From contig MKVW01000001.1 in the NCBI GenBank assembly GCA_001898965.1, forward strand, positions 804,317 through 868,316: 64,000 nucleotides of DNA, read 5' to 3'. The notes under the pieces are model-generated. The model was not told the origin of the DNA and did no database searches. It saw nothing but the letters and a program-made list of their open reading frames with translations. Below, in pieces: positions 1 through 10,623 of the stretch. Position 1 is the first letter of the stretch, and each line of letters starts with the position of its first letter. A program made the position numbers and the translations under genes. This DNA is from Rhizobiales bacterium 62-17 (GTDB lineage: Bacteria > Pseudomonadota > Alphaproteobacteria > Rhizobiales > Beijerinckiaceae).

Positions 1-21
1 TTTGATGCATTGACACTTAAA

Positions 22-37
22 TGTAGCTAAGGCTACA
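22..37. promoter_or_regulatory. Perfect 6-bp inverted repeat upstream of the first TonB receptor
   Basis: The sequence is TGTAGC-TAAG-GCTACA, two perfect 6-base arms around four bases, ending 29 bases before the GTG start at 67. A TTGACA hexamer at 10-15 could be a -35 box, which would put the repeat between -35 and -10, a usual place for a repressor. It matches no zinc, iron or manganese operator that I know, and the window begins only 21 bases before it, so the promoter may be incomplete. Confidence 0.3.
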
Positions 38-66
38 AGTCGGGAGGCGAGCTAAAGGAGAAGTGT

Positions 67-2232
67 GTGAGGGGCGTGGCGCTGGATCGTGTTCGTACGA
101 AGGGTTTTTCGCGTTTTCATCGCAGTTTCAGGCCGCAAAAGGCCCTGCTGATTTCCACTTTGATGAGCCCGGTGATGGTGCCGGAGAGCGCGGCCCAGGA
201 AATGCTGCTGCCCGAAATCGTCATCGAAGCCGGGCGCCTTTCATCCCGCGATGCCTCTGACGGCAACGGGCAGGGGCGGCAGACTGTCATCGATCGGGCC
301 TTCGTGCCGGTGACTGTGGTCAGCCAGGATGAACTCGAGCGCAATGCCGGGCGCACCTTGGGCGACCAACTGCAATATCAACCGGGCATCACCACATCGG
401 GCTTTGCGCCGGGCAGCGCTTCGCGCCCGATCATTCGCGGTTTGGACACCTATCGCGTGCGCATTCAGGAAAATGGCGTCGGCGTGCAGGACGCCTCGGA
501 TCTTGGCGAAGACCATGCCGTTCCCATTGACCCGATGGCCGCCCAGCAGATCGAGGTCATTCGCGGTCCCGCCTCGCTGCGCTTTGGTTCGGGTGCGATC
601 GGCGGTGTCGTTAGTGCCGTCAACAATCGCATTCCCTCACCGTCGACGCCTGAAGGCGTTTCCGGCCAGACCCGGCTTGGCGTCACGTCGGTCGATCGCG
701 GCGTGGAGGCCGGTCAGAGCATTACCATGCGGCAGGGCCAATATGCCGTGCATTATGACGGCTATGCGCGGCGCACGCAGGATTACCAGACGCCGATTGG
801 CTCCCAGTTCAACAGCTTCACCAACACGCATGGCTTTTCGCTCGGTGGTTCCTATTTCTTCGACAATGGCTTCATCGGCGCCAATGTCAGCCGCACCAAA
901 AGCCTCTACGGCATTCCCGGGTTGTCGTCCTATGCCGATCGCGCGCGCATCGACATGGAGCAGACGAAATTCTCGCTGCGCGGCGAAGTGCGGCCTGAAG
1001 CGTCGGTGATCGAAGCCATTCGCTTCTGGGCTGGCGGATCGCTCTACAGTCATGACGAAAACAGCTTACAGCCGTTTGGCGGCTTCGGTACCGATCTTAC
1101 CTTCCGCAATCGCGAATTCGAAACCCGCACCGAGATTTTGTTTCAGCCGTTGCCGACGGCATTCGGTGAGCTGTCGATCGCCACGGGCGTTCAAGCGGGC
1201 ATGCAGGAAGTCGCCGCGACGGGTGATGCAGCTCTTCTGGCACCGTCCACGACCAAATCAATCGCGGCTTATGCCTTTGGCACGTTGACGGTTACCTCAT
1301 CGACGCGCCTGCAGCTTGCCGGCCGTGTGGAGCACGCATCCGTCCGGGGCACCGCCGCCACATTTCCAGGAGACTATCTGGGGGCTTCCGGAGCGCCCAG
1401 CGAACATGGGATCGCCAAACAGTTCACGCCTCTGAGTGTGAGCTTTGGCATTTTGCAGGATCTGCCATGGGATTTCGTCGCGTCGGCCACCGCGACCTAC
1501 GCACAGCGTGCGCCGCGCATCAATGAATTGGCGTCCAAGGGCGCTCATGCTGCGCCAGGCACATTCGACATCGGCAATCCGAATTTGACCAAGGAAATCG
1601 GGCAGACGATCGAGGTCGGGTTGCGCCGCGCCGTCGGGCCGCTGCGCTTCGATGCGTCGTTCTATCAGACCTCCTTCAAGGGCTTTATCTACAAGCGGCT
1701 CACCGGCAATAGCTGTGTCGACACCTTCTCGACCTGCGTACCGGGCATCATTCCAGGCGACTTGAAGCAGATCGCTTATGGTCAGCAGGATGCGACCTTC
1801 CGTGGCTTCGAAGTGAAGGCGCAATATGACGTCGGCGAGCTTGGCTCGGGGCTGTGGGGCGTGGAAGGCCAGTACGATGTGCTGCGCGCGCGCTTCGCCA
1901 ATGGCGCGGCGGTGCCGCGCATTCCGCCGCAACGGCTTGGTGGTGGCATTTTCTGGCGCTCGGAGACCTGGTTCGCGCGGACGAATTTCATTCGCGCCTT
2001 CGCGCAAAACGCCATCGCCGCCAATGAAACGCCGACGCCTGGCTACAATCTCTTGAATGCCGAACTGACCTATCGCTACAAGCCGCAATCGACATGGCTG
2101 CGCGAGATCACGCTAGGCCTCGTCGGCAGCAATCTCTTGAATGCGCAGATGCGCAATCACGTATCCTTCCGCAAGGACGAAGTCATGATGCCGGGACGCA
2201 GCGTGCGCGCTTTCCTGACCGCGAACTTCTGA
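67..2232 (+). CDS. TonB-dependent outer-membrane receptor, ZnuD-like
   Basis: A 721-residue outer-membrane receptor that should import a metal or metal complex using TonB-ExbBD energy. A hydrophobic stretch ending in SAAQ (residues 26-44) fits a signal peptide. The plug spans about 78-190 and carries IRGLDTYRVRIQENG and GEDHAVPIDP, followed by IEVIRGPASLRFGSGAIGG; the IRGLD, DHAVPIDP and RGPA order is typical of the ZnuD zinc/haem receptor group. The beta-barrel follows and the protein ends in Phe, as outer-membrane barrels do. The GTG at 67 was chosen because AAAGGAG lies at 55-60. Zinc as substrate is an inference from family resemblance; no Zur-type site was recognised. It converges with the small gene at 2269. 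Confidence 0.88.
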   Translation: MRGVALDRVRTKGFSRFHRSFRPQKALLISTLMSPVMVPESAAQEMLLPEIVIEAGRLSSRDASDGNGQGRQTVIDRAFVPVTVVSQDELERNAGRTLGDQLQYQPGITTSGFAPGSASRPIIRGLDTYRVRIQENGVGVQDASDLGEDHAVPIDPMAAQQIEVIRGPASLRFGSGAIGGVVSAVNNRIPSPSTPEGVSGQTRLGVTSVDRGVEAGQSITMRQGQYAVHYDGYARRTQDYQTPIGSQFNSFTNTHGFSLGGSYFFDNGFIGANVSRTKSLYGIPGLSSYADRARIDMEQTKFSLRGEVRPEASVIEAIRFWAGGSLYSHDENSLQPFGGFGTDLTFRNREFETRTEILFQPLPTAFGELSIATGVQAGMQEVAATGDAALLAPSTTKSIAAYAFGTLTVTSSTRLQLAGRVEHASVRGTAATFPGDYLGASGAPSEHGIAKQFTPLSVSFGILQDLPWDFVASATATYAQRAPRINELASKGAHAAPGTFDIGNPNLTKEIGQTIEVGLRRAVGPLRFDASFYQTSFKGFIYKRLTGNSCVDTFSTCVPGIIPGDLKQIAYGQQDATFRGFEVKAQYDVGELGSGLWGVEGQYDVLRARFANGAAVPRIPPQRLGGGIFWRSETWFARTNFIRAFAQNAIAANETPTPGYNLLNAELTYRYKPQSTWLREITLGLVGSNLLNAQMRNHVSFRKDEVMMPGRSVRAFLTANF

Positions 2233-2268
2233 CGTGACGACGGGTTGCCGGCAGGCGCGGCAGCCCGA

Positions 2269-2673
2269 TCAGTCGTTCATGCCGACTTCCGTGAACAGGA
2301 AGCCCGACGGCGTTTTCGTGAAGACGAAGATCTGTTCGCCGCAGAAGATGAAGTAGTTGTCGTTGTTGAGCTGGTCGCGATCGTAGACGGCTTTGCCGCG
2401 CTGCAGGCAGGTGCGGTTCTTGCTCGTGAATGTCGCCGGATAGGCCTTGGCGCGGAAGTGCGCGACGTCGCGGCTGTCCTCGAAGGGCAGCCGCGTCATG
2501 CCGGCGACGGCGGCGGAGTCATTGGCTTTCAGCGCCACGCGGAATTTCGCGATGAAGCCGTTGAACTCCTGCTGCAAGGCGGGGGAGGCGACGGCTTTCT
2601 TCGGCGCCTGGGCAAAGGCGGGTGCAAGCTGTGCGAGGGCGGTTACGAACACAACAGTGGACAAGAGCTTCAT
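2269..2673 (-). CDS. Small exported protein of unknown function
   Basis: A 134-residue protein that I do not recognise. It starts with a clear Sec signal peptide (MKLLSTVVFVTALAQLAPAFA, cleavage near residue 21), so it should be periplasmic. The mature part contains two cysteines (in NRTC and IFCG) about 35 residues apart, which could form a disulfide, and an aromatic-rich C-terminus (YFIFCGEQIFVF). A GGAG ribosome-binding site precedes the ATG. It faces the TonB receptor tail to tail and does not share an operon with it. Confidence 0.7.
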   Translation of the reverse strand: MKLLSTVVFVTALAQLAPAFAQAPKKAVASPALQQEFNGFIAKFRVALKANDSAAVAGMTRLPFEDSRDVAHFRAKAYPATFTSKNRTCLQRGKAVYDRDQLNNDNYFIFCGEQIFVFTKTPSGFLFTEVGMND

Positions 2674-2777
2674 CGTTCAACTCCGTTCAGTTGGCCGTAC
2701 CTAATCGACTAGGCTTTTGGCGCACGTCATCAACGCACGCCCGGATGGGCCAATCTGTGCGAAGTGTCACAGTCGAC

Positions 2778-2805
2778 AAAAAGGGGCCCAATAAATGGGC
2801 CCCTT
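2778..2805 (-). terminator. Rho-independent terminator of the DEAD-box helicase gene
   Basis: Arms AAGGGGCCC (2781-2789) and GGGCCCCTT (2797-2805) pair perfectly around a 7-base loop. On the minus strand the stem is followed by a run of five Ts (2778-2782). It lies 23 bases past the helicase stop codon. Confidence 0.85.
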
Positions 2806-2828
2806 CGTTCATTCTATGATGTCTCTGC

Positions 2829-4451
2829 TTATTCTTCGACCGCCGCGGCCGCGGTCGCGGCCGGGGATTGCGGTCGGGCAGGGCGTCGCACCGGGCGCAG
2901 CAGGAACGACGGCACGTGATCGCCAAGGCCGACGAAGGACGGGCCGAGATCGTCGTCGCGACGCGGGCGCCGCTCGGTGCGTTCGTGATTGCGCTTTTCA
3001 TGCGGTTGGGCCGAACGTTCGGCGGGGCGTTCATCACGACGTTCGGTGCGCGCCTGCTGTTCACGACGCGGCCCACGTTCGCCACGACCGTTGCGGCGTC
3101 CGTCGTCGCGCTGGCGGCGCGGTGCCGCTTCGCTCGCTTGTTCTGTCTGAACAGTCTCGACCTGCTCGGTGTCTTCGGCGTGGGCTTCGCGACGGGCAGG
3201 GCGCTCGCTGCGTTCGCCACGGCTGCGGCTGCGCTCACGACCTTCTCCGCGACCTTCGCCACGGCCGCGGCCACGTTCACGGCCGCGACGCGGACGCTCG
3301 TCATCGGCAGGAGCCTCGCCAAGTTCATCAAGCTTCGGACCGATCCAGTTCAGGTCTATTTTGATGAGCTTGCGGATATCGTCGACATATTTGTCGTCGG
3401 AGTTGGTGACGATCGAGATCGCCGTGCCGGACTTGCCGGCGCGGCCAGTACGGCCGATGCGATGAACGTAATCGTCGGGATGCATCGGCACGTCGAAGTT
3501 GAACACATGGCTGACATCGGGAATGTCGAGACCGCGCGCCGCCACGTCCGAACAGACGAGCAGGCTGACGTCGCCGCGCTTGAACGCATCCAGAGAAGCC
3601 ATACGCGCCGGCTGATCCATGTCGCCATGCAGGGCGCCTGCTGAGAAGCCATGCTTGGTGAGGGATTTGTGCAGGATCGCCACGTCGCGTTTGCGGTTGG
3701 CGAAGATGATCGCGTTCTTGAAGTTCTCAGCGCCGCGCAGCAACTGCCGCAGCGTTTCGCGCTTGGCACCGCCGCCATGGGAGGCGACGAGCCCTTGGGT
3801 GATCGTCGCGGCAGTGGTGCCGACCCGCGCCACTTCGATGCGCACCGGGTTTTGCAGGAATTGTTCGGTGAGCCGGGTGATTTCCGGCGGCATGGTGGCG
3901 GAGAAGAACAGCGTCTGCCGCGTGAAGGGCACGAGCTTGCAGATCTTCTCGATGTCCGGGATGAAGCCCATGTCGAGCATGCGGTCGGCTTCGTCGATGA
4001 CGAGGATTTCGATGCCGGTCAGCAGCAGCTTGCCGCGTTCATGGAAATCGAGGAGCCGGCCCGGCGTCGCGATCAACACATCGGCGCCGCGCATGATCTT
4101 GGTTTCTTGGTCGCCGAAGGAAACGCCGCCGATGAGCAGGGCGACGTTCAATTTGTGGTTGGCGCCGTACTTGACGAAGCTTTCTTCGACCTGGGCCGCC
4201 AATTCGCGGGTCGGTTCGAGGATGAGCGTGCGCGGCATGCGCGCCCGGGCTCGTCCCGATTCCAACCGGCTCAGCATCGGCAGCGTAAAGGCGGCGGTCT
4301 TGCCGGTGCCGGTCTGGGCGATGCCCAGAATGTCACGGCCGGCGAGGGCTTGCGGGATGGCTTTGGCCTGGATCGGCGTGGGCTCTGTGTTACCGGCGGC
4401 TTCAACCGCCGCGAGGACCTTTTCGGTAAGTCCGGTATCTTTGAATGTCAT
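2829..4451 (-). CDS. rhlE: ATP-dependent DEAD-box RNA helicase, RhlE type
   Basis: A 540-residue cytosolic RNA helicase for RNA remodelling in ribosome assembly or decay. All superfamily 2 motifs are present: the Q motif EPTPIQ, motif I AQTGTGKT (45-52), PTREL (80-84), TPGR, motif II DEAD (153-156), SAT, DVAARGLD and HRIGRTGRAG. From about residue 385 the protein is an Arg/Glu/Gly-rich disordered tail like the RNA-binding tails of RhlE, CsdA and SrmB. The RhlE assignment rests on the core and basic tail; another DEAD-box paralogue is possible. It is monocistronic, with a strong terminator downstream. The 276 bases upstream (4452-4727) hold no gene that I can support and should contain its promoter. 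Confidence 0.92.
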   Translation of the reverse strand: MTFKDTGLTEKVLAAVEAAGNTEPTPIQAKAIPQALAGRDILGIAQTGTGKTAAFTLPMLSRLESGRARARMPRTLILEPTRELAAQVEESFVKYGANHKLNVALLIGGVSFGDQETKIMRGADVLIATPGRLLDFHERGKLLLTGIEILVIDEADRMLDMGFIPDIEKICKLVPFTRQTLFFSATMPPEITRLTEQFLQNPVRIEVARVGTTAATITQGLVASHGGGAKRETLRQLLRGAENFKNAIIFANRKRDVAILHKSLTKHGFSAGALHGDMDQPARMASLDAFKRGDVSLLVCSDVAARGLDIPDVSHVFNFDVPMHPDDYVHRIGRTGRAGKSGTAISIVTNSDDKYVDDIRKLIKIDLNWIGPKLDELGEAPADDERPRRGRERGRGRGEGRGEGRERSRSRGERSERPARREAHAEDTEQVETVQTEQASEAAPRRQRDDGRRNGRGERGPRREQQARTERRDERPAERSAQPHEKRNHERTERRPRRDDDLGPSFVGLGDHVPSFLLRPVRRPARPQSPAATAAAAVEE

Positions 4452-4727
4452 TGGTAATAAGGGCCTATTGGTGCTTGTCGGCCGAAACTGTCAAGGTCAC
4501 GTGCAATGTCCATCAGACGGGCTGTGTCCATATGGGGATCGGGCGCATTATGGCGCGATTCGATCCCGGAGGCCGGCATAGAGCGCGTTCTGATAGGATT
4601 TATTTCGCCGCACTCGTTGCGGCGGAACCGGCGGAGGGCACGCGCGGGCTTCTCTACGCTCGCCCCTCACATAGGGAATTTTACTGGGATGTCAATGCGC
4701 AATTTAGGCAAGCGCTTGACTTGCCAG

Positions 4728-5051
4728 TTATTGCGGCATTCCAGCCGACGGATCGGTGACCACATTCTTAAAGCGCGGCTGCTCATCCGACCGCGAGATC
4801 GACCCCGTGGGGGTCATGTCGATTCGCATTGCCCGTGGTGAGGCCCAGGTTCCTTCGTTTGTTCTTTCGTTCGTCGCGATCCGGGGAGATGGCGTCGCGG
4901 GAACGGCCATGGCGCCGCCCGAGCCGATTTCGGCGAAATGCTGCGTCGCGTGATCCAGATAAAGGGTCGTGCCCGTGGCAACGACCGCGACGGCGGCCGC
5001 CGAGACCATCAGCGTGCGGCGGAACGATGTAAGACGCGCTTCCTCTGCCAT
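4728..5051 (-). CDS. Small single-pass membrane protein, unknown function
   Basis: A 107-residue protein without a recognisable family. The frame is open further upstream, but the Met at 5051 gives the sensible start: a short Arg-containing N-terminus (MAEEARLTSFRR) followed by one hydrophobic helix (about residues 13-31, SAAAVAVVATGTTLYL). The rest is polar, Pro/Thr/Arg-rich and probably periplasmic and unstructured. No good Shine-Dalgarno sequence precedes this ATG, so the start is uncertain. It lies on the same strand as the next gene (5165-5893), 113 bases downstream of it. Confidence 0.55.
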   Translation of the reverse strand: MAEEARLTSFRRTLMVSAAAVAVVATGTTLYLDHATQHFAEIGSGGAMAVPATPSPRIATNERTNEGTWASPRAMRIDMTPTGSISRSDEQPRFKNVVTDPSAGMPQ

Positions 5052-5164
5052 GACGAATCCGGGCTCAAGACAACTCCCCCCTTGTGACCCGTTAAGGTAA
5101 ACGTCGCGTTCACGATGAGACCGTGGAGGACCGCTCGAGAGCAGGTAGAATGCAATCGGCCCCG

Positions 5165-5893
5165 TTACCTTCTGCGATCGTGGGCCAGAACGACGCCATC
5201 TTCTGCCACCAGGGGCTGCCATCCGGCGCGCCAGAGCCGATAGACGAGTTCATAGACCTTGTCGCGATCCGCATCGAACATGGCGGCGGTGACCCAATCG
5301 CGCAGTTCGTAATAATTGCCAGCCGAAGCATAAAGCGGTTCTGTCAGGAATAGCTGGGCGGCAACGGCCGGCAGTTCCTTTGCGGGAACGGGCTGCAGCA
5401 AATTCCGGTCGAAGAGAATGGATACACGGTCGGCCCTGGCCAGCGCCTGCCGCGCGTCCGGAGCATTTCTGTCAACGACGTTGATTCTGGCCCAATTAAC
5501 CTGTTCGTTGGGATTGGCTCTGTCGATGTGCCTTGCGATTTCCGCCACCAAATCGCGCGCTTCCGATTCCGACAGCGAGGGGGTGGCGCTGGTCAGATAA
5601 GTCTCGAAACGACGCTGCATTTCCGAGCCGTTCGGAAACAGCGCAAAGCACCTCCGCCAAGTTTCCGCTTTGGCCCGCGACAATCCAAAAATCAGCCTGT
5701 GATCGGATTGGATCTCGTCAGGGAGCGGATCTGGGCGTTCAAATTTAGCGAGCGACGGATCCCCATCAAACGCATCATGCCAGTCCACCTGCCAGTCTTT
5801 GAATTTCTGCTTGATCCAGTCGTTCTGTTGTTCGCGCAGTGTCGCTGGGTCGACAGCGGCGCGTCCGACGAGCCTTCTGAACCAGTCCTGCAT
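5165..5893 (-). CDS. Uncharacterised cytosolic protein
   Basis: A 242-residue protein that I do not recognise. It has no signal peptide or membrane helix. It is rich in Trp, Asp and Arg, with a tryptophan-rich N-terminal part (QDWFRR, NDWIKQKFKDW, VDWHDAF) and mostly predicted helix throughout. The ATG at 5893 is taken as start although its Shine-Dalgarno sequence is weak. It is divergent from the second TonB receptor, and the NikR-type sites at 5971-6035 lie in the shared intergenic region. They are closer to the receptor, but control of this gene is not excluded. Confidence 0.6.
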   Translation of the reverse strand: MQDWFRRLVGRAAVDPATLREQQNDWIKQKFKDWQVDWHDAFDGDPSLAKFERPDPLPDEIQSDHRLIFGLSRAKAETWRRCFALFPNGSEMQRRFETYLTSATPSLSESEARDLVAEIARHIDRANPNEQVNWARINVVDRNAPDARQALARADRVSILFDRNLLQPVPAKELPAVAAQLFLTEPLYASAGNYYELRDWVTAAMFDADRDKVYELVYRLWRAGWQPLVAEDGVVLAHDRRR

Positions 5894-5970
5894 TCAGAAC
5901 ATCCCACTTGCTTAGTTGATGGCGTGTTCGCGCGGCATTTTGCGCCGACAAATCCCCGCCCTCAAGGTAT

Positions 5971-5998
5971 GTATGAAGTTATGGAGTTGACTTCATAC
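5971..5998. promoter_or_regulatory. NikR-type nickel operator, site 1
   Basis: GTATGA (5971-5976), 16 bases, TCATAC (5993-5998). This is exactly the GTATGA-N16-TCATAC operator known for the E. coli nik promoter bound by nickel-NikR. The symmetry extends three more bases inward on each side, giving 9-base perfect arms. It overlaps a candidate -35 box TTGACT (5987-5992) whose -10 would be TATGAA (6009-6014) at 16-base spacing. A repressor here would block transcription of the receptor at 6050. Confidence 0.8.
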
Positions 5999-6007
5999 TC
6001 ATCGCCG

Positions 6008-6035
6008 GTATGAACAATCTAACTATACATAATAC
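6008..6035. promoter_or_regulatory. NikR-type nickel operator, site 2 (one mismatch)
   Basis: GTATGA (6008-6013), 16 bases, TAATAC (6030-6035), one base away from the NikR consensus. It begins 37 bases after the start of site 1, overlaps the candidate -10 and ends just before the ribosome-binding site AGGAGG (6037-6042). Two sites in one promoter make coincidence much less likely. Confidence 0.65.
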
Positions 6036-6049
6036 CAGGAGGAATTTAC

Positions 6050-8140
6050 GTGCCGGGGCTGCGTATTGTTTGTTTGGTGGCGGGGGCCACCGTTTCCACC
6101 GTGACCGCGCAGGCCCAACAAGGGGCCGAGATTCCTCTCCCCACCATCGAAGTCATCGCCGAACAGGCGGGCGGACGCGCGGGAGCCGGCGTAGCGGGTG
6201 GCGGCGCCTTCGAACAACCGACGGCTTCGAGCGAGCGCACCTTCACCGCGGAAACCTTGCAGGCGCGACCCATTTCCCGACCGGGCGAAATTCTCGAAGC
6301 GGCCCCGGGGCTGATCGTCACCCAGCATTCGGGCGAAGGCAAAGCCAACCAATATTTCCTGCGTGGCTTCAATCTCGACCATGGCACGGATGTGGCCATC
6401 ACCGTCGATGGCATGCCCGCCAATATGCGCACTCACGGTCATGGCCAGGGCTATGCCGACACCAATTTCATCATTCCCGAACTGGTCGGGCTAATGCAGG
6501 TGCGCAAGGGACCGTTCTTCGCCCAAGAAGGGGACTTCTCCTCCGCCGGTGCCGTCCATCTCACCTATATCGACAAGGTCGACAAAACACTGATCCAGAA
6601 AACGATCGGAAGTTTTGGGTACTTCAGGGCGTTGGGGATCACCTCAACCAAAGTCGGGCAGGGCAATCTGCTCGTCGCCGCCGATGCCAATATCTACAAC
6701 GGCCCCTGGGTGGTGCCCGACCGGGTGCGCAAGTTCAATGGCGTCATTCGCTACAGCCAGGGCGACGAGAGCAACGGCTTTTCCGTCACCGGCATGGCCT
6801 ATTCCAACCGCTGGAATTCTACCGATCAGATCCCCGAGCGGGCGGTGGCGCAAGGCTTGATCGGCCGCTTCGGCACGCTTGATCCGACCGACGGCGGCAA
6901 TGCCAGCCGCCTGTCGCTGTCGGGGCGTTGGAGCCGTTCGGATGCCTACAGCGACACCCGCGTCAACGCCTATGTCATTCGCTCAAATCTGAATCTCTAC
7001 AATAACTTCACTTACTTCCTCGATGACCCTGTAAACGGCGATCAATTCCGCCAGTTCGACCGTCGTACGGTGACCGGCTTCAACGCCAGCCATACGTTCA
7101 AATCGACTATCGCCGGCCTGCCGATGGAGAACGAATTCGGCATCCAGGGCCGGCTCGATCAGATCAACGTCGGGCTTGAAAACACCATCCAGCGCATCAC
7201 CACCAATGTCGTTCGCCATGACACGGTGCGCGAGGGCAACATCGCCTTCTATGGCGAGAACCGCGTCCGCTGGACCGACTGGCTGCGCACCTCCATAGGT
7301 CTGCGCGGCGACCTTTACGACGCCAGCGTCCGCTCGGATACGCTGGTCAATTCCGGCCATGTTCGCGACGGCATCGTCAGCCCGAAGTTTGGCCTCGTGC
7401 TCGGTCCTTGGGCGAGGACGGAATTCTTCTTCAACGCCGGGCGCGGCTTCCACAGCAATGACGCGCGCGGTTCCACCATCACCGTCGACCCCGCAGACAA
7501 GGTGACGCCGGTGGCGCGCACGCCGCTTTTGGTGCGCGCCAACGGGGTGGAGATCGGGCTGCGCACCCGGCTGATCGAGGGGCTCGACTCCTCCGTCAGC
7601 CTGTTCGGTCTCGACTATGCCTCGGAAATTCTTTTCGTCGGCGATGCCGGCACCACGGAGGCGAGCCGGCCGAGCCGGCGCTACGGCGTCGAGTTCACCA
7701 ACCGCTACAAGTACAGTTCCTGGCTGTCGTTTGATTTCGATTTCACCTGGTCGCATGCGCGGTTCCGCAACTATGATCCGGTTGGTCCCTACATCCCTGG
7801 CGCGCCGGGCATCATCGCGGCGGCAGGCGTGAACTTCGGCGAGGAGAAGGGCTGGTTCGGCGGTTTGCGTCTGCGCTATTTCGGCCCGCGCCCGCTGATC
7901 GAGGACAATACGGTGGCGTCGCGCCCGACGACTCTGGTCAATGCCCGTGTCGGCTATCGCTTCGACAACGGCATTTCCGTGCAGCTTGATGCCTTCAATC
8001 TGTTCAACGCCAAGGCGAGCCAGATCGACTACTATTATACGTCGCGTCTGCCGGGCGAACCTGCTGCGGGCATTGGCGACCGGCATTTCCATCCGGTCGA
8101 ACCGCTGGCGGTGCGCCTGACCGTCGCTGGGCAGTTTTAG
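6050..8140 (+). CDS. TonB-dependent outer-membrane receptor, predicted nickel uptake
   Basis: A 696-residue outer-membrane receptor. It has a signal peptide (residues 1-22, ending TAQA), a plug containing YFLRGFNLDHGTD, VDGMPANMRTHGHGQGY and VRKGPFF, a beta-barrel, and a terminal Phe. The His-rich loop THGHGQGYAD after the DGMP motif is typical of this receptor group and could contact metal. The GTG start is fixed by AGGAGG at 6037-6042. The two NikR-type operators directly upstream imply repression by nickel, so nickel or a nickel chelate is the likely substrate. No inner-membrane nickel transporter and no nikR gene lies in the window. The fold is certain; the substrate is inferred from regulation only. 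Confidence 0.88.
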   Translation: MPGLRIVCLVAGATVSTVTAQAQQGAEIPLPTIEVIAEQAGGRAGAGVAGGGAFEQPTASSERTFTAETLQARPISRPGEILEAAPGLIVTQHSGEGKANQYFLRGFNLDHGTDVAITVDGMPANMRTHGHGQGYADTNFIIPELVGLMQVRKGPFFAQEGDFSSAGAVHLTYIDKVDKTLIQKTIGSFGYFRALGITSTKVGQGNLLVAADANIYNGPWVVPDRVRKFNGVIRYSQGDESNGFSVTGMAYSNRWNSTDQIPERAVAQGLIGRFGTLDPTDGGNASRLSLSGRWSRSDAYSDTRVNAYVIRSNLNLYNNFTYFLDDPVNGDQFRQFDRRTVTGFNASHTFKSTIAGLPMENEFGIQGRLDQINVGLENTIQRITTNVVRHDTVREGNIAFYGENRVRWTDWLRTSIGLRGDLYDASVRSDTLVNSGHVRDGIVSPKFGLVLGPWARTEFFFNAGRGFHSNDARGSTITVDPADKVTPVARTPLLVRANGVEIGLRTRLIEGLDSSVSLFGLDYASEILFVGDAGTTEASRPSRRYGVEFTNRYKYSSWLSFDFDFTWSHARFRNYDPVGPYIPGAPGIIAAAGVNFGEEKGWFGGLRLRYFGPRPLIEDNTVASRPTTLVNARVGYRFDNGISVQLDAFNLFNAKASQIDYYYTSRLPGEPAAGIGDRHFHPVEPLAVRLTVAGQF

Positions 8141-8149
8141 TCGGGCTCT

Positions 8150-8298
8150 GTGTCATCCCGGGCGCCGCAGGCGACCCGGGAACCAGGGGCGCGTGGTAAA
8201 GCGACGTAACAGCTGTCTTGCCAACAAGACACGGCAAGCGTTGCGCTTGTTGCCCTTGGCTCCCGGATCACCTGCTGTGCAGGTGTCCGGGATGACAC
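8150..8298. repeat. Palindromic intergenic repeat element, about 149 bp
   Basis: The ends GTGTCATCCCGGG (8150-8162) and TCCGGGATGACAC (8286-8298) are inverted with 12 of 13 bases matching. The interior holds further short GC-rich inverted segments. Mobile palindromic elements with GTCATCCCGG ends are common between genes in alphaproteobacteria. This one sits between the convergent receptor and parE genes. No second copy was noticed in the window. Confidence 0.6.
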
Positions 8299-8394
8299 CA
8301 AGGTCTCAGCCAATTTCCAAAATTCGATTCCGCGTCAGCCACTTCGACTGACAAGCGGAATCAAATTCTCAAGCGCTTGAATCATTCTCTCAGC

Positions 8395-8418
8395 AAAACC
8401 GCGTTTCTGACGAACGCG
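8395..8418 (-). terminator. Probable terminator of parE
   Basis: CGCGTT (8400-8405) and AACGCG (8413-8418) form a stem with a 7-base loop, and the minus strand continues into four Ts (8395-8398). It starts 8 bases beyond the parE stop codon. The stem is short, so efficiency is uncertain. Confidence 0.6.
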
Positions 8419-8425
8419 AGTGGCT

Positions 8426-10486
<2,061 letters not shown>

Positions 10487-10623
10487 GTGCTGTACCTGAG
10501 CTTCGCAATGTCCGATTCGATTGCCGTCAATATAAGCCACCGCGGGGCATTGCGAGTGAACAAAACAAAAACAAATGGCCGCCCGGGGGCAGCCATCCGC
10601 TATCATCTTCTAAAATTTAGGGA

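Noticed and set aside
8369..8380. TCAAGCGCTTGA palindrome as a LacI-type operator
   Set aside because: It lies between the 3' ends of two convergent genes, where no promoter is expected, so a chance palindrome or part of the termination region is more likely.
10487..10606. N-terminal extension of parE by 40 codons
   Set aside because: The residues are Cys-rich and unrelated to ParE, and the ATG at 10486 leads directly to a normal family N-terminus.
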